Position numbers and translations under genes: made by a program
Notes under the pieces: model-generated
Seen by the model: the letters and a program-made list of their open reading frames with translations, nothing else
Told to the model about the DNA's origin: nothing
Databases searched by the model: none
Shown: one piece after another, positions 8,474-17,055 of the stretch
Layout: each line of letters begins with the position of its first letter
Numbering within the stretch: position 1 is the first letter of the stretch
Assembly: GCF_002886255.1 (NCBI RefSeq)
Contig: NZ_KZ614149.1
Span: forward strand, 1,736,001 to 1,800,000
From: Alteribacillus bidgolensis
Lineage (GTDB): Bacteria > Bacillota > Bacilli > Bacillales > Marinococcaceae
DNA length: 64,000 bases
Direction: 5' to 3'

Positions 8474-8918
8474 GCACGGTTAGAAAGGGAAGAAAAATCT
8501 TTAAATTATCAAAGGCTTTCCTAAACTGGGGACTGCTGATGTTTCAGATCTTCTTCCTTTGGAATCAGCCTTCCTTTCAGCTTATAGCACTTTAGATACC
8601 TATAGAGAACGGTGTTTCAAAATACGCAGGCTTTAACTTCTACAACTTTTTTAAAATACAAAGCATTTAATGAAAAGATTCCAGAGAAATACTTGCCAAC
8701 AAATGTCCCCTCCCCTGTGGAGAGCAGGTCTTTCTAAACACTCCAGTATCTTTACTATCAAGTTGTCGAAAAACCAAATTTCCCTAGCCTTTTTTCGTCA
8801 CATTGCACAAAAGATAGCGTTTTCTTTTTGTACAACTTCCCCATATGAAAGCGCTGCCGTTAACGATATACTCGTAATCAAATGAACAACACATAAAACA
8901 AAAGAAAGGATGAGGAAC
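8474..8918. other. Leader and promoter region of msmX
   Basis: About 440 bp with no supported gene. A short plus-strand frame (8670-8885) lacks a ribosome site. The stretch should hold the msmX promoter; it carries the cre-like site at 8845-8860. Confidence 0.4.
8845..8860. promoter_or_regulatory. cre-like catabolite control site before msmX
   Basis: ATGAAAGCGCTGCCGT matches 15 of 16 positions of the CcpA consensus WTGNAANCGNWNNCAW. It lies about 60 bp before the msmX start, so glucose repression of the shared ATPase is likely. Confidence 0.6.
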
Positions 8919-10016
8919 ATGGCTGAAATTCAATTAAATCATATTGACAAAATATATGACGGAGGGGAACAAGCCGTCACTGATTTTAATCTAGATATCA
9001 AAGATAAAGAGTTTATTGTTTTTGTCGGACCTTCCGGCTGTGGTAAATCGACGACATTGCGAATGATCGCAGGACTAGAAGACATTACAGATGGGGATCT
9101 TTTAATTGATAATAATAGAATGAATGATATTCCTCCAAAAGACCGGGATATCGCAATGGTTTTCCAAAATTACGCTTTATACCCTCATATGAATGTGTTT
9201 GACAACATGGCATTTGGCCTGAAACTGCGCAAGTTTAAAAAAGAGGAAATTAAAAAACGTGTAGATAACGCTGCCAAAATTCTCGGTCTAGAAGAATATT
9301 TAGATCGTAAACCGAAAGCGTTATCAGGCGGTCAGCGTCAGCGTGTTGCATTAGGTCGTGCCATCGTTCGTGATCCGAAAGTGTTCTTGATGGATGAACC
9401 ACTTTCTAACCTCGATGCTAAGCTTCGTGTACAAATGCGTGCTGAAATCATCAAGCTGCATAAGCGTTTAGATTCTACAACAATTTACGTAACGCATGAC
9501 CAGACCGAAGCGATGACGATGGCGACAAGAATTGTCATCTTAAAGGATGGCTTTATTCAACAAGTGGGAACACCAAAAGAGGTATACGACTTTCCAGAAA
9601 ATATGTTTGTCGGCGGTTTTATCGGATCCCCGTCCATGAACTTTATGGAAGGAAAATTAGATGGAAATCGGTTTAAGATCGGCGATGTCTCCGTTACTGT
9701 CCCGGAAGGAAAAATGAAAGTTCTTCGCGACCAGGGATATGGTAAGAAAAATATCATTCTCGGCGTCCGTCCAGAAGATATTCACGATGAACCTTTATTT
9801 CTTGAATCATCTCCGGGATCTAAAGTTTCTATGAACATTGAAGTATCGGAAATGAACGGGGCGGAATCGATATTGTACAGTAACTTGGGCGGCCAGCAAA
9901 TTATCGCACGAGTGGATTCCCGTTCAGATATCGCTGCTGGTAATACCGTTGACATGGCCCTTGACATGAACAAAGTGCATTTCTTTGATCCTGATACAGA
10001 AGCTTGTATTCGATAA
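8919..10016 (+). CDS. msmX: Sugar ABC importer ATPase, MsmX/UgpC type
   Basis: A 365-residue ATPase with Walker A GPSGCGKST (residues 37-45), Q-loop VFQNYALYPHM, signature LSGGQRQRVALGRA (135-148), Walker B VFLMDEPLSNLDAKLR (155-170), the H-loop THDQTEA, and a C-terminal OB/TOBE regulatory domain (about 240-365) with the GVRPEDIH motif. This matches MsmX, a multitask ATPase that serves several carbohydrate importers. Start chosen at ATG 8919: the AAAGGA ribosome site touches the earlier ATG at 8910 and would not serve it. It stands apart from any permease gene; both the MdxEFG and the 55-58 kb importers lack an ATPase, so it probably powers both. Confidence 0.9.
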   Translation: MAEIQLNHIDKIYDGGEQAVTDFNLDIKDKEFIVFVGPSGCGKSTTLRMIAGLEDITDGDLLIDNNRMNDIPPKDRDIAMVFQNYALYPHMNVFDNMAFGLKLRKFKKEEIKKRVDNAAKILGLEEYLDRKPKALSGGQRQRVALGRAIVRDPKVFLMDEPLSNLDAKLRVQMRAEIIKLHKRLDSTTIYVTHDQTEAMTMATRIVILKDGFIQQVGTPKEVYDFPENMFVGGFIGSPSMNFMEGKLDGNRFKIGDVSVTVPEGKMKVLRDQGYGKKNIILGVRPEDIHDEPLFLESSPGSKVSMNIEVSEMNGAESILYSNLGGQQIIARVDSRSDIAAGNTVDMALDMNKVHFFDPDTEACIR

Positions 10017-10044
10017 TTTTGGCCCCCCTTATATTTATATAGAT

Positions 10045-10104
10045 AGCGGAGCTGACCCGTTTTTCGATAAATCCATCGAAGCAGTCAGTTCTGCTTTTCT
10101 TTTA
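10045..10104 (+). terminator. Terminator downstream of msmX
   Basis: AGCGGAGCTGAC (10045-10056) pairs with GTCAGTTCTGCT (10084-10095) through 12 pairs including two G-U, followed by TTTTCTTTT. It separates msmX from the GH13 gene. Confidence 0.75.
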
Positions 10105-10129
10105 ACTTTTAAAAGGAGTAGTGTTTGCT

Positions 10130-11872
10130 ATGGAATTTACAGCCGTTTCGCATGAACCGAAATATCGTGATTCATATGCTTTGGACGCTCAAACGTTAGA
10201 AATACGGGTAAAAACAAAAAAAGGGGATGTTCAACATGCTGATCTCATTTTTGGCGACCCGTATCTATGGGAAGATGAGCAGTGGGTGAAACACAGTAAA
10301 GCTATGCACTACAGTGGAAGTTCGGAATGGTATGACTTCTGGACGGTTCGTATCCATCCTTTATATCAACGCGTTCGTTACGGTTTCACTTTCAGATCCG
10401 GCCAACAAACATGGACCTTTACAGAAAAAGGATGGTATAACGAGCCTCCAAAAGATACCGATGAATATTTTTGTTTCCCTTTTATGAATGCTGTAGAAGT
10501 GTTTCGTGCACCTAAATGGGTCGAAGAAACCGTATGGTATCAAATTTTTCCGGAACGCTTCCATAATGGCGATTCTTCTCTCAGCCCAGAAGGAACACCG
10601 CCGTGGGGGAGTAAACCCCCAACACCATCAAACTTCTTTGGTGGAGACTTAAAGGGAGTAGAAGAAAAACTAGATCACCTCATAGAACTAGGGGTCAACG
10701 GTATTTATTTCACCCCGATTTTCAAAGCGCTTTCAAACCATAAGTACGACACGATCGATTACTTTGAAGTTGACCCGCATTTCGGTGATACAGACAGCTT
10801 AAAATCATTAATTGATGCCTGTCATAAACGCGGCATACGTGTGATGTTTGATGCCGTATTCAATCATAGCGGCTTTTATTTTCCACCCTTTCAAGATGTA
10901 TTAAAACACGGATCCGAGTCAAAGTATAAAGATTGGTTTCATATTAAAGATTTCCCGGTGAAAACGAGCCCTGCAGCAAATTATGACACCTTTGCTTTTA
11001 CACCGCAGATGCCTAAATTAAACACCGAACACCCTGAAGTAAAAGAATACTTACTTGATGTTGCAACCTATTGGATAAAAGAATTTGACATCGATGGCTG
11101 GCGTCTTGATGTTGCAAATGAAGTTGATCATACTTTTTGGAGAGAATTTCGCATGAGGACAAAAGCGATAAAACCCGACCTCTTCATATTAGGAGAAATT
11201 TGGCATGACAGTATGCCCTGGCTGCAGGGGGATCAGTTTGACAGTGTTATGAACTATCCTTTTACAGAAGCCGCATTAGATTTTGTTGCAAAAGGCCGTA
11301 TTTCTTCACACACGTTTGCGCAAAGGATTGCGCATATTTTGCACCAATATCCTTCTCCAGTCCATCGCGTTGCCTTTAATTTGTTAGGGAGCCATGATAC
11401 GCCTAGAGTACTTACAGAGGCTGGCCACAATGTATCAAAGGTGAAAATGCTATATTTACTGCTTTTTGCTTTTCCTGGAACCCCATGTATTTATTACGGA
11501 GATGAAATCGGTTTAACTGGAGAGCATGATCCTGGCTGCAGAAAATGTATGGTATGGGAAAAAGATCAGCAAAACAGAGACTTATTTGCTTTTTTACAGC
11601 AACTGATCACCCTGCGAAAACAACACTCTTCTTTTAGTCCGCAGGCAGACTTATCTATCGAACATGCTGATGCCGATACGAATCTGCTTGTTCTAAAAAA
11701 GACAAACAACAACAAGGAAATCTACTTGGTGATGAATCCTTCTTTTCATTCACAATCCATGAATCTTTCTTTTTTTGAATCGACACATAAGGAAACGCTG
11801 ATAGAGGAAGGGATAACTTTCGAAAATGAATCCATTTATTTAAAGCCTTATTCCTTTTTCGTCCTTCATTAA
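10130..11872 (+). CDS. Intracellular GH13 neopullulanase/cyclomaltodextrinase/maltogenic amylase
   Basis: A 580-residue enzyme without signal peptide. An N-terminal beta-sandwich (about 1-120, CBM34-like) precedes the GH13 barrel (about 130-480) and a short C-terminal domain. Catalytic residues are visible: nucleophile Asp327 in GWRLDVANE, acid/base Glu356 in LGEIWHD and Asp423 in LLGSHDTPR; FDAVFNHSG is conserved region I. These positions match the neopullulanase subfamily GH13_20 (YvdF-like in B. subtilis). It would cut imported maltodextrins or cyclodextrins to maltose and glucose in the cytoplasm. Start chosen at ATG 10130 because AAAGGAG lies eleven bases before it; GTG 10121 is too close to the site. 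Confidence 0.9.
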   Translation: MEFTAVSHEPKYRDSYALDAQTLEIRVKTKKGDVQHADLIFGDPYLWEDEQWVKHSKAMHYSGSSEWYDFWTVRIHPLYQRVRYGFTFRSGQQTWTFTEKGWYNEPPKDTDEYFCFPFMNAVEVFRAPKWVEETVWYQIFPERFHNGDSSLSPEGTPPWGSKPPTPSNFFGGDLKGVEEKLDHLIELGVNGIYFTPIFKALSNHKYDTIDYFEVDPHFGDTDSLKSLIDACHKRGIRVMFDAVFNHSGFYFPPFQDVLKHGSESKYKDWFHIKDFPVKTSPAANYDTFAFTPQMPKLNTEHPEVKEYLLDVATYWIKEFDIDGWRLDVANEVDHTFWREFRMRTKAIKPDLFILGEIWHDSMPWLQGDQFDSVMNYPFTEAALDFVAKGRISSHTFAQRIAHILHQYPSPVHRVAFNLLGSHDTPRVLTEAGHNVSKVKMLYLLLFAFPGTPCIYYGDEIGLTGEHDPGCRKCMVWEKDQQNRDLFAFLQQLITLRKQHSSFSPQADLSIEHADADTNLLVLKKTNNNKEIYLVMNPSFHSQSMNLSFFESTHKETLIEEGITFENESIYLKPYSFFVLH

Positions 11873-11902
11873 CCGGTTTTTATTTTATGAGAAGGTGCTT
11901 GT

Positions 11903-13264
11903 ATGCCATCGTCTACCAATAAACGTAACATGTCTCTTTTTGCGATTACATGGCCCATATTCATAGAAATACTGCTTCATATGGTGATGGGAAACGCCGA
12001 CACGTTAATGCTGAGCCAATACAGTGACAATGCTGTTGCTGCCGTCGGTATTTCCAATCAAATCATCTCCGTTGTTATAGTGATGTTCGGATTTATTACG
12101 GCCGGTACCGGCATATTGGTTGCCCAGCAATTAGGTGCCGGCAACCTTGAAAAAGCCGGAAAAGCAAGTGTTGTATCGCTAGTCACCAATCTTTCTTTCG
12201 GCCTGTTGTTAAGTACGTTTCTCCTTTTAGGTGGCGGTTATGTTTTAAAAATGATGAATGTTCCAGAAGAAATTATGGAGGATGCCCGCCTTTATATTCA
12301 GATCGTAGGAGCTTTTATATTCATACAAGCACTCCTTATGACTCTCGGTGCTATTTTGCGCAGTCATGGCTACACGAAGGATTCGATGTATGTCACGATT
12401 GGTATGAACATCATTAATATAGTTGGAAATTTCATTCTCATTTTTGGCGTTTTCGGACTGCCTGCTTTAGGTGTGACCGGGGTAGCAATTTCCACCGTAG
12501 CAAGCCGTCTGCTCGGATTTGTTGTATTGTTTGCAGTTGTTTATAAGCGAACCAAAGACCATTTGTGTTTCCATCAAATCTGGAAAGGTCCAAAAAAAGA
12601 ATTAAAGCAACTACTATCCATCGGTATCCCTTCTGCTGGTGAGCATCTTTCTTATAATACATCACAAATGGCGATTACTTATTTTGTGGTACAAATGGGA
12701 ACCGAAGCTTTAACGACAAGAGTATACACCCAAAATATTACGATGTTCGTTTTTTTGTTCTCCGTTGCAGTAGGTCAAGGAAATCAAATTTTAATCGGTC
12801 ATTTTACGGGTGGTGGAGAATGGGAGCGGGCCAACAAAAGATGTATACGCAGTATATGGCTTGCTGCAGGGATTTCCACCTTTATTGCTGTGATTGTATA
12901 CCTAAATAGCAGCATAATATTCTCTTTGTTTACTGACAATTCGGAAATTATTGCAACTGGCTCCGTCCTTCTTCTCATTAATATCTTTTTAGAACCAGGA
13001 AGAGCGTTCAATCTCGTTGTAATAAATTCTCTTCGGGCAGCTGGCGATGTTCGTTTTCCTGTATATATAGGCATTCTTTCGATGTGGGGTATCGCCGTCA
13101 TGCTATCTTACGCATTTGGCCTCGAGGCAGGGCTTGCTCTAGCTGGCATTTGGATTGCTATGACCGCAGACGAATGGCTGCGCGGCTTGCTAATGATATG
13201 GCGATGGAACAAAGGCCATTGGCGTAGTATGTCCTTTACACAAAAAAAATCAGAACAAGCTTAA
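11903..13264 (+). CDS. MATE-family multidrug/cation antiporter
   Basis: A 453-residue polytopic protein with about twelve hydrophobic helices in two similar halves. The N-terminal part ITWPIFIEILLHMVMGNADTLMLS is the standard opening of NorM/DinF-like MATE proteins, and the second half repeats it near GIPSAGEHLSYNTSQMAI. MATE proteins export drugs or metabolites using Na+ or H+. It begins 30 bp after the GH13 stop with GAAGGTG as ribosome site, so it is probably co-transcribed, but a link to sugar use is not evident. Confidence 0.88.
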   Translation: MPSSTNKRNMSLFAITWPIFIEILLHMVMGNADTLMLSQYSDNAVAAVGISNQIISVVIVMFGFITAGTGILVAQQLGAGNLEKAGKASVVSLVTNLSFGLLLSTFLLLGGGYVLKMMNVPEEIMEDARLYIQIVGAFIFIQALLMTLGAILRSHGYTKDSMYVTIGMNIINIVGNFILIFGVFGLPALGVTGVAISTVASRLLGFVVLFAVVYKRTKDHLCFHQIWKGPKKELKQLLSIGIPSAGEHLSYNTSQMAITYFVVQMGTEALTTRVYTQNITMFVFLFSVAVGQGNQILIGHFTGGGEWERANKRCIRSIWLAAGISTFIAVIVYLNSSIIFSLFTDNSEIIATGSVLLLINIFLEPGRAFNLVVINSLRAAGDVRFPVYIGILSMWGIAVMLSYAFGLEAGLALAGIWIAMTADEWLRGLLMIWRWNKGHWRSMSFTQKKSEQA

Positions 13265-13321
13265 CAAAAAAAGTTCATCTCCTGTTCGTCATCTTTCGCC
13301 AATCTTTGCGCCAGTAAAACT

Positions 13322-13350
13322 TTGACAATACCAATTTTTTCTGATTAAAT
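13322..13350 (+). promoter_or_regulatory. Sigma-A-type promoter for the TAXI receptor gene
   Basis: TTGACA (13322-13327), a 17-bp spacer and TTAAAT (13345-13350), about 48 bp before the start codon at 13398. The -35 box is perfect; the -10 box is fair. Confidence 0.6.
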
Positions 13351-13397
13351 AAAATGTGAATATACGATTATATCACAAGATATAAGGGGGAAACAAA

Positions 13398-14537
13398 ATG
13401 CACAAGAAGTGGTCATTACTACTTATTATGCTCTTCACGTTTGGAATGCTGCTTGCAGCCTGCGGCGGCGGTGATGAAGGCGGAGAAAATGACGGTGAAG
13501 CAGGAGGAGATTCCGGAGATAACGGTGGTGAAGAAGAAGCAGCCGGAGAAGACGCCATGACGGAATTACAGCTTGGAACGGGGTCAACTGGTGGAACATA
13601 TTATCCTCTTGGTCAAGAAATTGCGAATGTTCTGAATGATAACGTAGACATCGAAGGTTTTGATGTTAGTTCCGTGTCATCTGACGCATCTGTGGACAAC
13701 CTTGCTCAAATCAGCCGTGGTGATATGCAGCTTGGCATGACTGTTCACCTTACTGCTCTTCAAGCTCTTGAAGGTGAAGGTGACTTTGACGGTACCGTAA
13801 TCGATAATTTTGGATTTATGGGACATATTTATCCAGAAGTAATGCAAGTTGTAACCACTGAAGATACTGGTGTTACTTCTATTGAAGAATTAGAAGGAAA
13901 AAGTGTAAACCTTGGGCCTCCTGGAAGTGCTACGAACTCTGCAGCCAAACTTATTCTTGAAGCTCATGGTCTCGAAGAAGGCGATTATGACGCTTATGAG
14001 GAAGGATTTGGAGATGCAGCTGGCCGTCTGCAAGACGGCAATTTACATGCGAACTTCGGCCTGCTTGGTTTGCCTGCAGGGAACGTAACAGAGCTTTCCA
14101 CTCAGCGAGATGTTGTTATCCTTCCAATTGAAGGCGAAGCGCTTGACTATATAGAAGAAAATAGTGATTACGGTCAGCTTGATATTGAAGCAGATGTTTA
14201 TGACTTCCTTGATGAACCAGTAAGCACGGTAACGGCTTACGCTGTTCTTGTAGGTTCTACTGATCAAGTTGATGAAGAAACAGCTTATGAAATTACAAAG
14301 CAGCTATATGAAAATGCAGACAGCATTTCTCACGAACAAGGACAATTCATGACAATGGAAAATATCATGAATGGTTCAGACGGTATGCCGCTTCACCCTG
14401 GTTCTGAAAGATATTTTGAAGAAGAAGGGCTCCTAGACGGAGACGGCGCTGATGAGGAAGAAGACGCCGATGCAGACGAAGGTACTGAAGAAGATACTGA
14501 AGGTGGGGAAGAGGAAACGGAAGAAGAGGAAGAATAA
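13398..14537 (+). CDS. TAXI-family TRAP transporter solute receptor (lipoprotein)
   Basis: A 379-residue binding protein. The lipoprotein signal MHKKWSLLLIMLFTFGMLLAAC places the lipidated Cys at residue 22; a Gly/Glu/Asp-rich linker runs to about residue 52. The TAXI core follows with LQLGTGSTGGTYYPLGQEIANV (about 56-77) and LEGKSVNLGPPGSATNSAAKLIL (about 175-197), both family hallmarks. The last 30-odd residues are almost all Glu/Asp with a few Gly/Thr, an unusual acidic tail. TAXI receptors bind small acids; the best known bind glutamate or glutamine. It hands substrate to the fused permease at 14992, from which it is separated by a terminator. Substrate unassigned. Confidence 0.9.
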   Translation: MHKKWSLLLIMLFTFGMLLAACGGGDEGGENDGEAGGDSGDNGGEEEAAGEDAMTELQLGTGSTGGTYYPLGQEIANVLNDNVDIEGFDVSSVSSDASVDNLAQISRGDMQLGMTVHLTALQALEGEGDFDGTVIDNFGFMGHIYPEVMQVVTTEDTGVTSIEELEGKSVNLGPPGSATNSAAKLILEAHGLEEGDYDAYEEGFGDAAGRLQDGNLHANFGLLGLPAGNVTELSTQRDVVILPIEGEALDYIEENSDYGQLDIEADVYDFLDEPVSTVTAYAVLVGSTDQVDEETAYEITKQLYENADSISHEQGQFMTMENIMNGSDGMPLHPGSERYFEEEGLLDGDGADEEEDADADEGTEEDTEGGEEETEEEEE

Positions 14538-14548
14538 TATCATACTAA

Positions 14549-14590
14549 GAGAGGGATTTCCAAATACTTTCGGGAATCCCTCTTATTATT
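14549..14590 (+). terminator. Terminator of the TAXI receptor gene
   Basis: AGAGGGATT (14550-14558) pairs with AATCCCTCT (14575-14583), followed by TATTATTG. It lies 12 bp after the stop codon. Confidence 0.75.
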
Positions 14591-14991
14591 GAATAACAAA
14601 ACACTTGATCTACATTATTTTCACACTTTTGTCCCCCCGTCAGATTCCGATATATATTGTTCATGGGCTGTACGGTCACTGTTTCGTTTATCGGGTATCA
14701 CACGATGAATATCGAATAATTTTGATCATTAATAAATTCTATACCCGATCTTCAATGCTCGATTTAGTAAAAATCAGTATTAAAATTTTTAGAAAATACA
14801 AAGGATTTTTTTCTCTCCTGCCTAATATTATAATATAGTAAACTAGCATTACCTAGTTTTGTCGACAGACAAAATGAAAATTATTTGTTATGATATTGAA
14901 GTCACAGTCTTTGGCGGCTATGGACAGCCTATTTTATCCCCCTTTAATTAGATGAAATATTCAAAAAACTTTGTTGAGGTGGTGACGTTTA
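14591..14991. other. Noncoding gap between TAXI receptor and TRAP permease
   Basis: About 400 bp of A/T-rich DNA. ATCGGGTAT near 14690 recurs inverted as ATACCCGAT near 14741. Two adjacent short inverted repeats sit at 14840-14874. The permease should have its own promoter here. The open frame 14605-14838 has no ribosome site and was not accepted. Confidence 0.4.
14840..14874. promoter_or_regulatory. Adjacent inverted repeats upstream of the TRAP permease gene
   Basis: AAACTAG-CATTAC-CTAGTTT (14840-14859) is followed at once by TTTTGTC-GACA-GACAAAA (14857-14874). Both have perfect 7-bp arms. They lie 120-150 bp before the permease start, so operator or leader hairpins are possible. No regulator could be named. 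Confidence 0.4.
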
Positions 14992-16944
14992 ATGGCGAAT
15001 AATAAACAAACCAACCAAGAGTTAACCCAGGATGAATTGTTGAAAAAATACGACAAAGAATCTACATACCGGACGAATCTTGGAAAATGGGGAATTTTAG
15101 TCACAGTTATCGGGGTAGCATTAACAATCTTTCATTTATGGACAGCCAGCAACCCTTACCGTTCTGTTATTCAAGGTGCTATTCACTTAGCTGGCGGTTT
15201 ATCGCTCATCTTTTTGCTATATCCTGCTAAAAAATCCATAACAGACCGTAAAGGTATTGCTTGGTATGATATCATACTGGCATTTACAGCTTTATTTGCC
15301 AACTTTTATATCGTTTTTAATTATGATGATTTGTTCCGTTCTTCTGTGGTGACAGGTTTTGAAACCTTCGATAAAGCGGTAGCCATAGTTTTTATTATCC
15401 TTCTATTAGAAGCAACCCGACGTGCTGTAGGACTTCCAATTATCATTATCGCAATGCTTGCCATTGCATATGGTCTTTGGGGAAATGGCATTCCCTACTT
15501 CGGGCACGCAGGATTCTCATTTGACCGGCTGATGACTGACCTGGTGTATTCCAGTGAAGCGATATTTGGTACACCTGTACAAATATCATCCACCTATATT
15601 TACTTGTTTTTATTTTTTGGTGTTATGCTCGTAAAAACAAATATTGGTCAATTTTTTAATGACCTTGCATTTGGTTTGACGGGCAGATTTACCGGCGGCA
15701 CAGCAAAAGCAGCTGTATTTGCTTCCGGTCTGCAAGGTATGGTAACCGGAAGTTCCGTTGCTAACACAGTAAGTTCTGGTTCCTTTACTATACCGATGAT
15801 GAAGCGAGCAGGATTTAAACCTGAATTTGCAGCGGCAACAGAAGCTTCTGCATCCACCGGGGGGCAGATTATGCCGCCGATTATGGGGGCTGCTGCCTTT
15901 ATTATGATAGAAACGATTGGTGTTCCCTATAATGAGATTATACTTGTAGCACTCATTCCAGCTCTGCTTTATTTCTCAGGTGTTTTTATAGGGACACATT
16001 TTGAAGCCAGAAAGCAGCATATTTATGGCCTCCCTAAAAGCGAACTGCCTTCTGCCAAGGAATTATTGAAAAAAACAGATCTCTTGCTTCCATTGGTCGC
16101 TATTTTGTTCATGCTGTATAGCGGTTATACTCCGACCACTGCGGCTTTGTGGGGAATTTTCACAGCATTTATGATTAGTTTTTTCCGTAAAGAAACGCGG
16201 TTGTCCATTAAAGATATGCTTTATACTCTCGAACAAGGGGCGCGAATTGCCCTTCCCGTTATAGCAGCTGTTGCAACGGCTGGCATTATTGTCGGAGTAG
16301 TGGTGTTTACAGGTCTTGGCGGCAAAATTGCCAATGGGATTATTGATTTGGCAGGAGGACAGTTCTTCCTTGTTATGTTCTTTACAATGATCGCCTGTAT
16401 TATTCTTGGCATGGGACTGCCTACTACCGCAAATTATGTTGTCACAGCTTCATTGGCAGCGCCGGCTTTAATTGCGTTAGATGTTCCTATTATTGCAGCT
16501 CACTTCTTTGTCTTTTACTTTGGTATTGTTGCAGATATAACGCCGCCTGTTTGTCTAGCTGCTTACGCAGGCGCTGGTATTGCACGGGCCAACCCGATGA
16601 AAGCAGGGGTAACATCTGTTAAACTAGCGATTGCCGCATTTGTTATCCCTTATATATTCGTATCAAATCCAGTACTTGTTCTGCAGGACGCCACAGCAGC
16701 TACGTTGATTCCTGCATTAATAACAGCAATAATAGGAATGATGGGTATTAGTGCTGGAATGATTAATTATTTTGTTATTAATAACAATATTCTCGAGCGT
16801 TTGATGCTGCTTGCCGGCGGTATTATGCTGCTCTTGCCGGATCTCTATATTTCCATTCCTGGTCTTGGATTAATTGTATTAGTTTACTTGATTCAACGAT
16901 TCAGAAAAGAAAGACAAGGTAAGCAGGAAGCTGTAGTATCTTAA
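14992..16944 (+). CDS. TRAP transporter fused permease (4TM + 12TM, DctQM type)
   Basis: A 650-residue membrane protein combining small (about residues 25-130) and large (about 150-640) TRAP subunits, the usual partner of TAXI receptors. Characteristic blocks are GGTAKAAVFASGLQGMVTGSSVANTVSSGSFTIP, written here only as positions about 232-265, and ASTGGQIMPPIMGAAAF (about 287-303), plus GLPTTANYVVTASLAAPAL near 480. It imports its substrate by Na+ symport. The ribosome site GAGGTGGTGA precedes the ATG. A decayed relative lies at 52.6-53.8 kb. Confidence 0.92.
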   Translation: MANNKQTNQELTQDELLKKYDKESTYRTNLGKWGILVTVIGVALTIFHLWTASNPYRSVIQGAIHLAGGLSLIFLLYPAKKSITDRKGIAWYDIILAFTALFANFYIVFNYDDLFRSSVVTGFETFDKAVAIVFIILLLEATRRAVGLPIIIIAMLAIAYGLWGNGIPYFGHAGFSFDRLMTDLVYSSEAIFGTPVQISSTYIYLFLFFGVMLVKTNIGQFFNDLAFGLTGRFTGGTAKAAVFASGLQGMVTGSSVANTVSSGSFTIPMMKRAGFKPEFAAATEASASTGGQIMPPIMGAAAFIMIETIGVPYNEIILVALIPALLYFSGVFIGTHFEARKQHIYGLPKSELPSAKELLKKTDLLLPLVAILFMLYSGYTPTTAALWGIFTAFMISFFRKETRLSIKDMLYTLEQGARIALPVIAAVATAGIIVGVVVFTGLGGKIANGIIDLAGGQFFLVMFFTMIACIILGMGLPTTANYVVTASLAAPALIALDVPIIAAHFFVFYFGIVADITPPVCLAAYAGAGIARANPMKAGVTSVKLAIAAFVIPYIFVSNPVLVLQDATAATLIPALITAIIGMMGISAGMINYFVINNNILERLMLLAGGIMLLLPDLYISIPGLGLIVLVYLIQRFRKERQGKQEAVVS

Positions 16945-17007
16945 AAACAAAAGCACAATTGCCTTGAAATGTTATCCTCCATTGAAAAGTTATAGTTCCT
17001 AGATGAG

Positions 17008-17055
17008 AAAAAAAGCCGGAAGGATGGTGTTATTCCATCCATTCGGCTCTTTTTA
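17008..17055. terminator. Bidirectional terminator between TRAP permease and RpiR regulator
   Basis: AGCCGGAAGGATGG (17014-17027) pairs with CCATCCATTCGGCT (17035-17048), flanked by an A run on the left and TTTTT on the right. It can serve the plus-strand permease and the minus-strand regulator. Confidence 0.9.

Noticed and set aside
8670..8885. 71-codon frame before msmX
   Set aside because: No ribosome site; it overlaps the cre site and the promoter region.
12438..13101. Minus-strand frames inside the MATE gene
   Set aside because: Shadow frames of a well-supported gene on the other strand.
14605..14838. 77-codon frame between the TAXI receptor and TRAP permease
   Set aside because: No ribosome site; it spans inverted repeats and has an A/T-rich, low-complexity composition.
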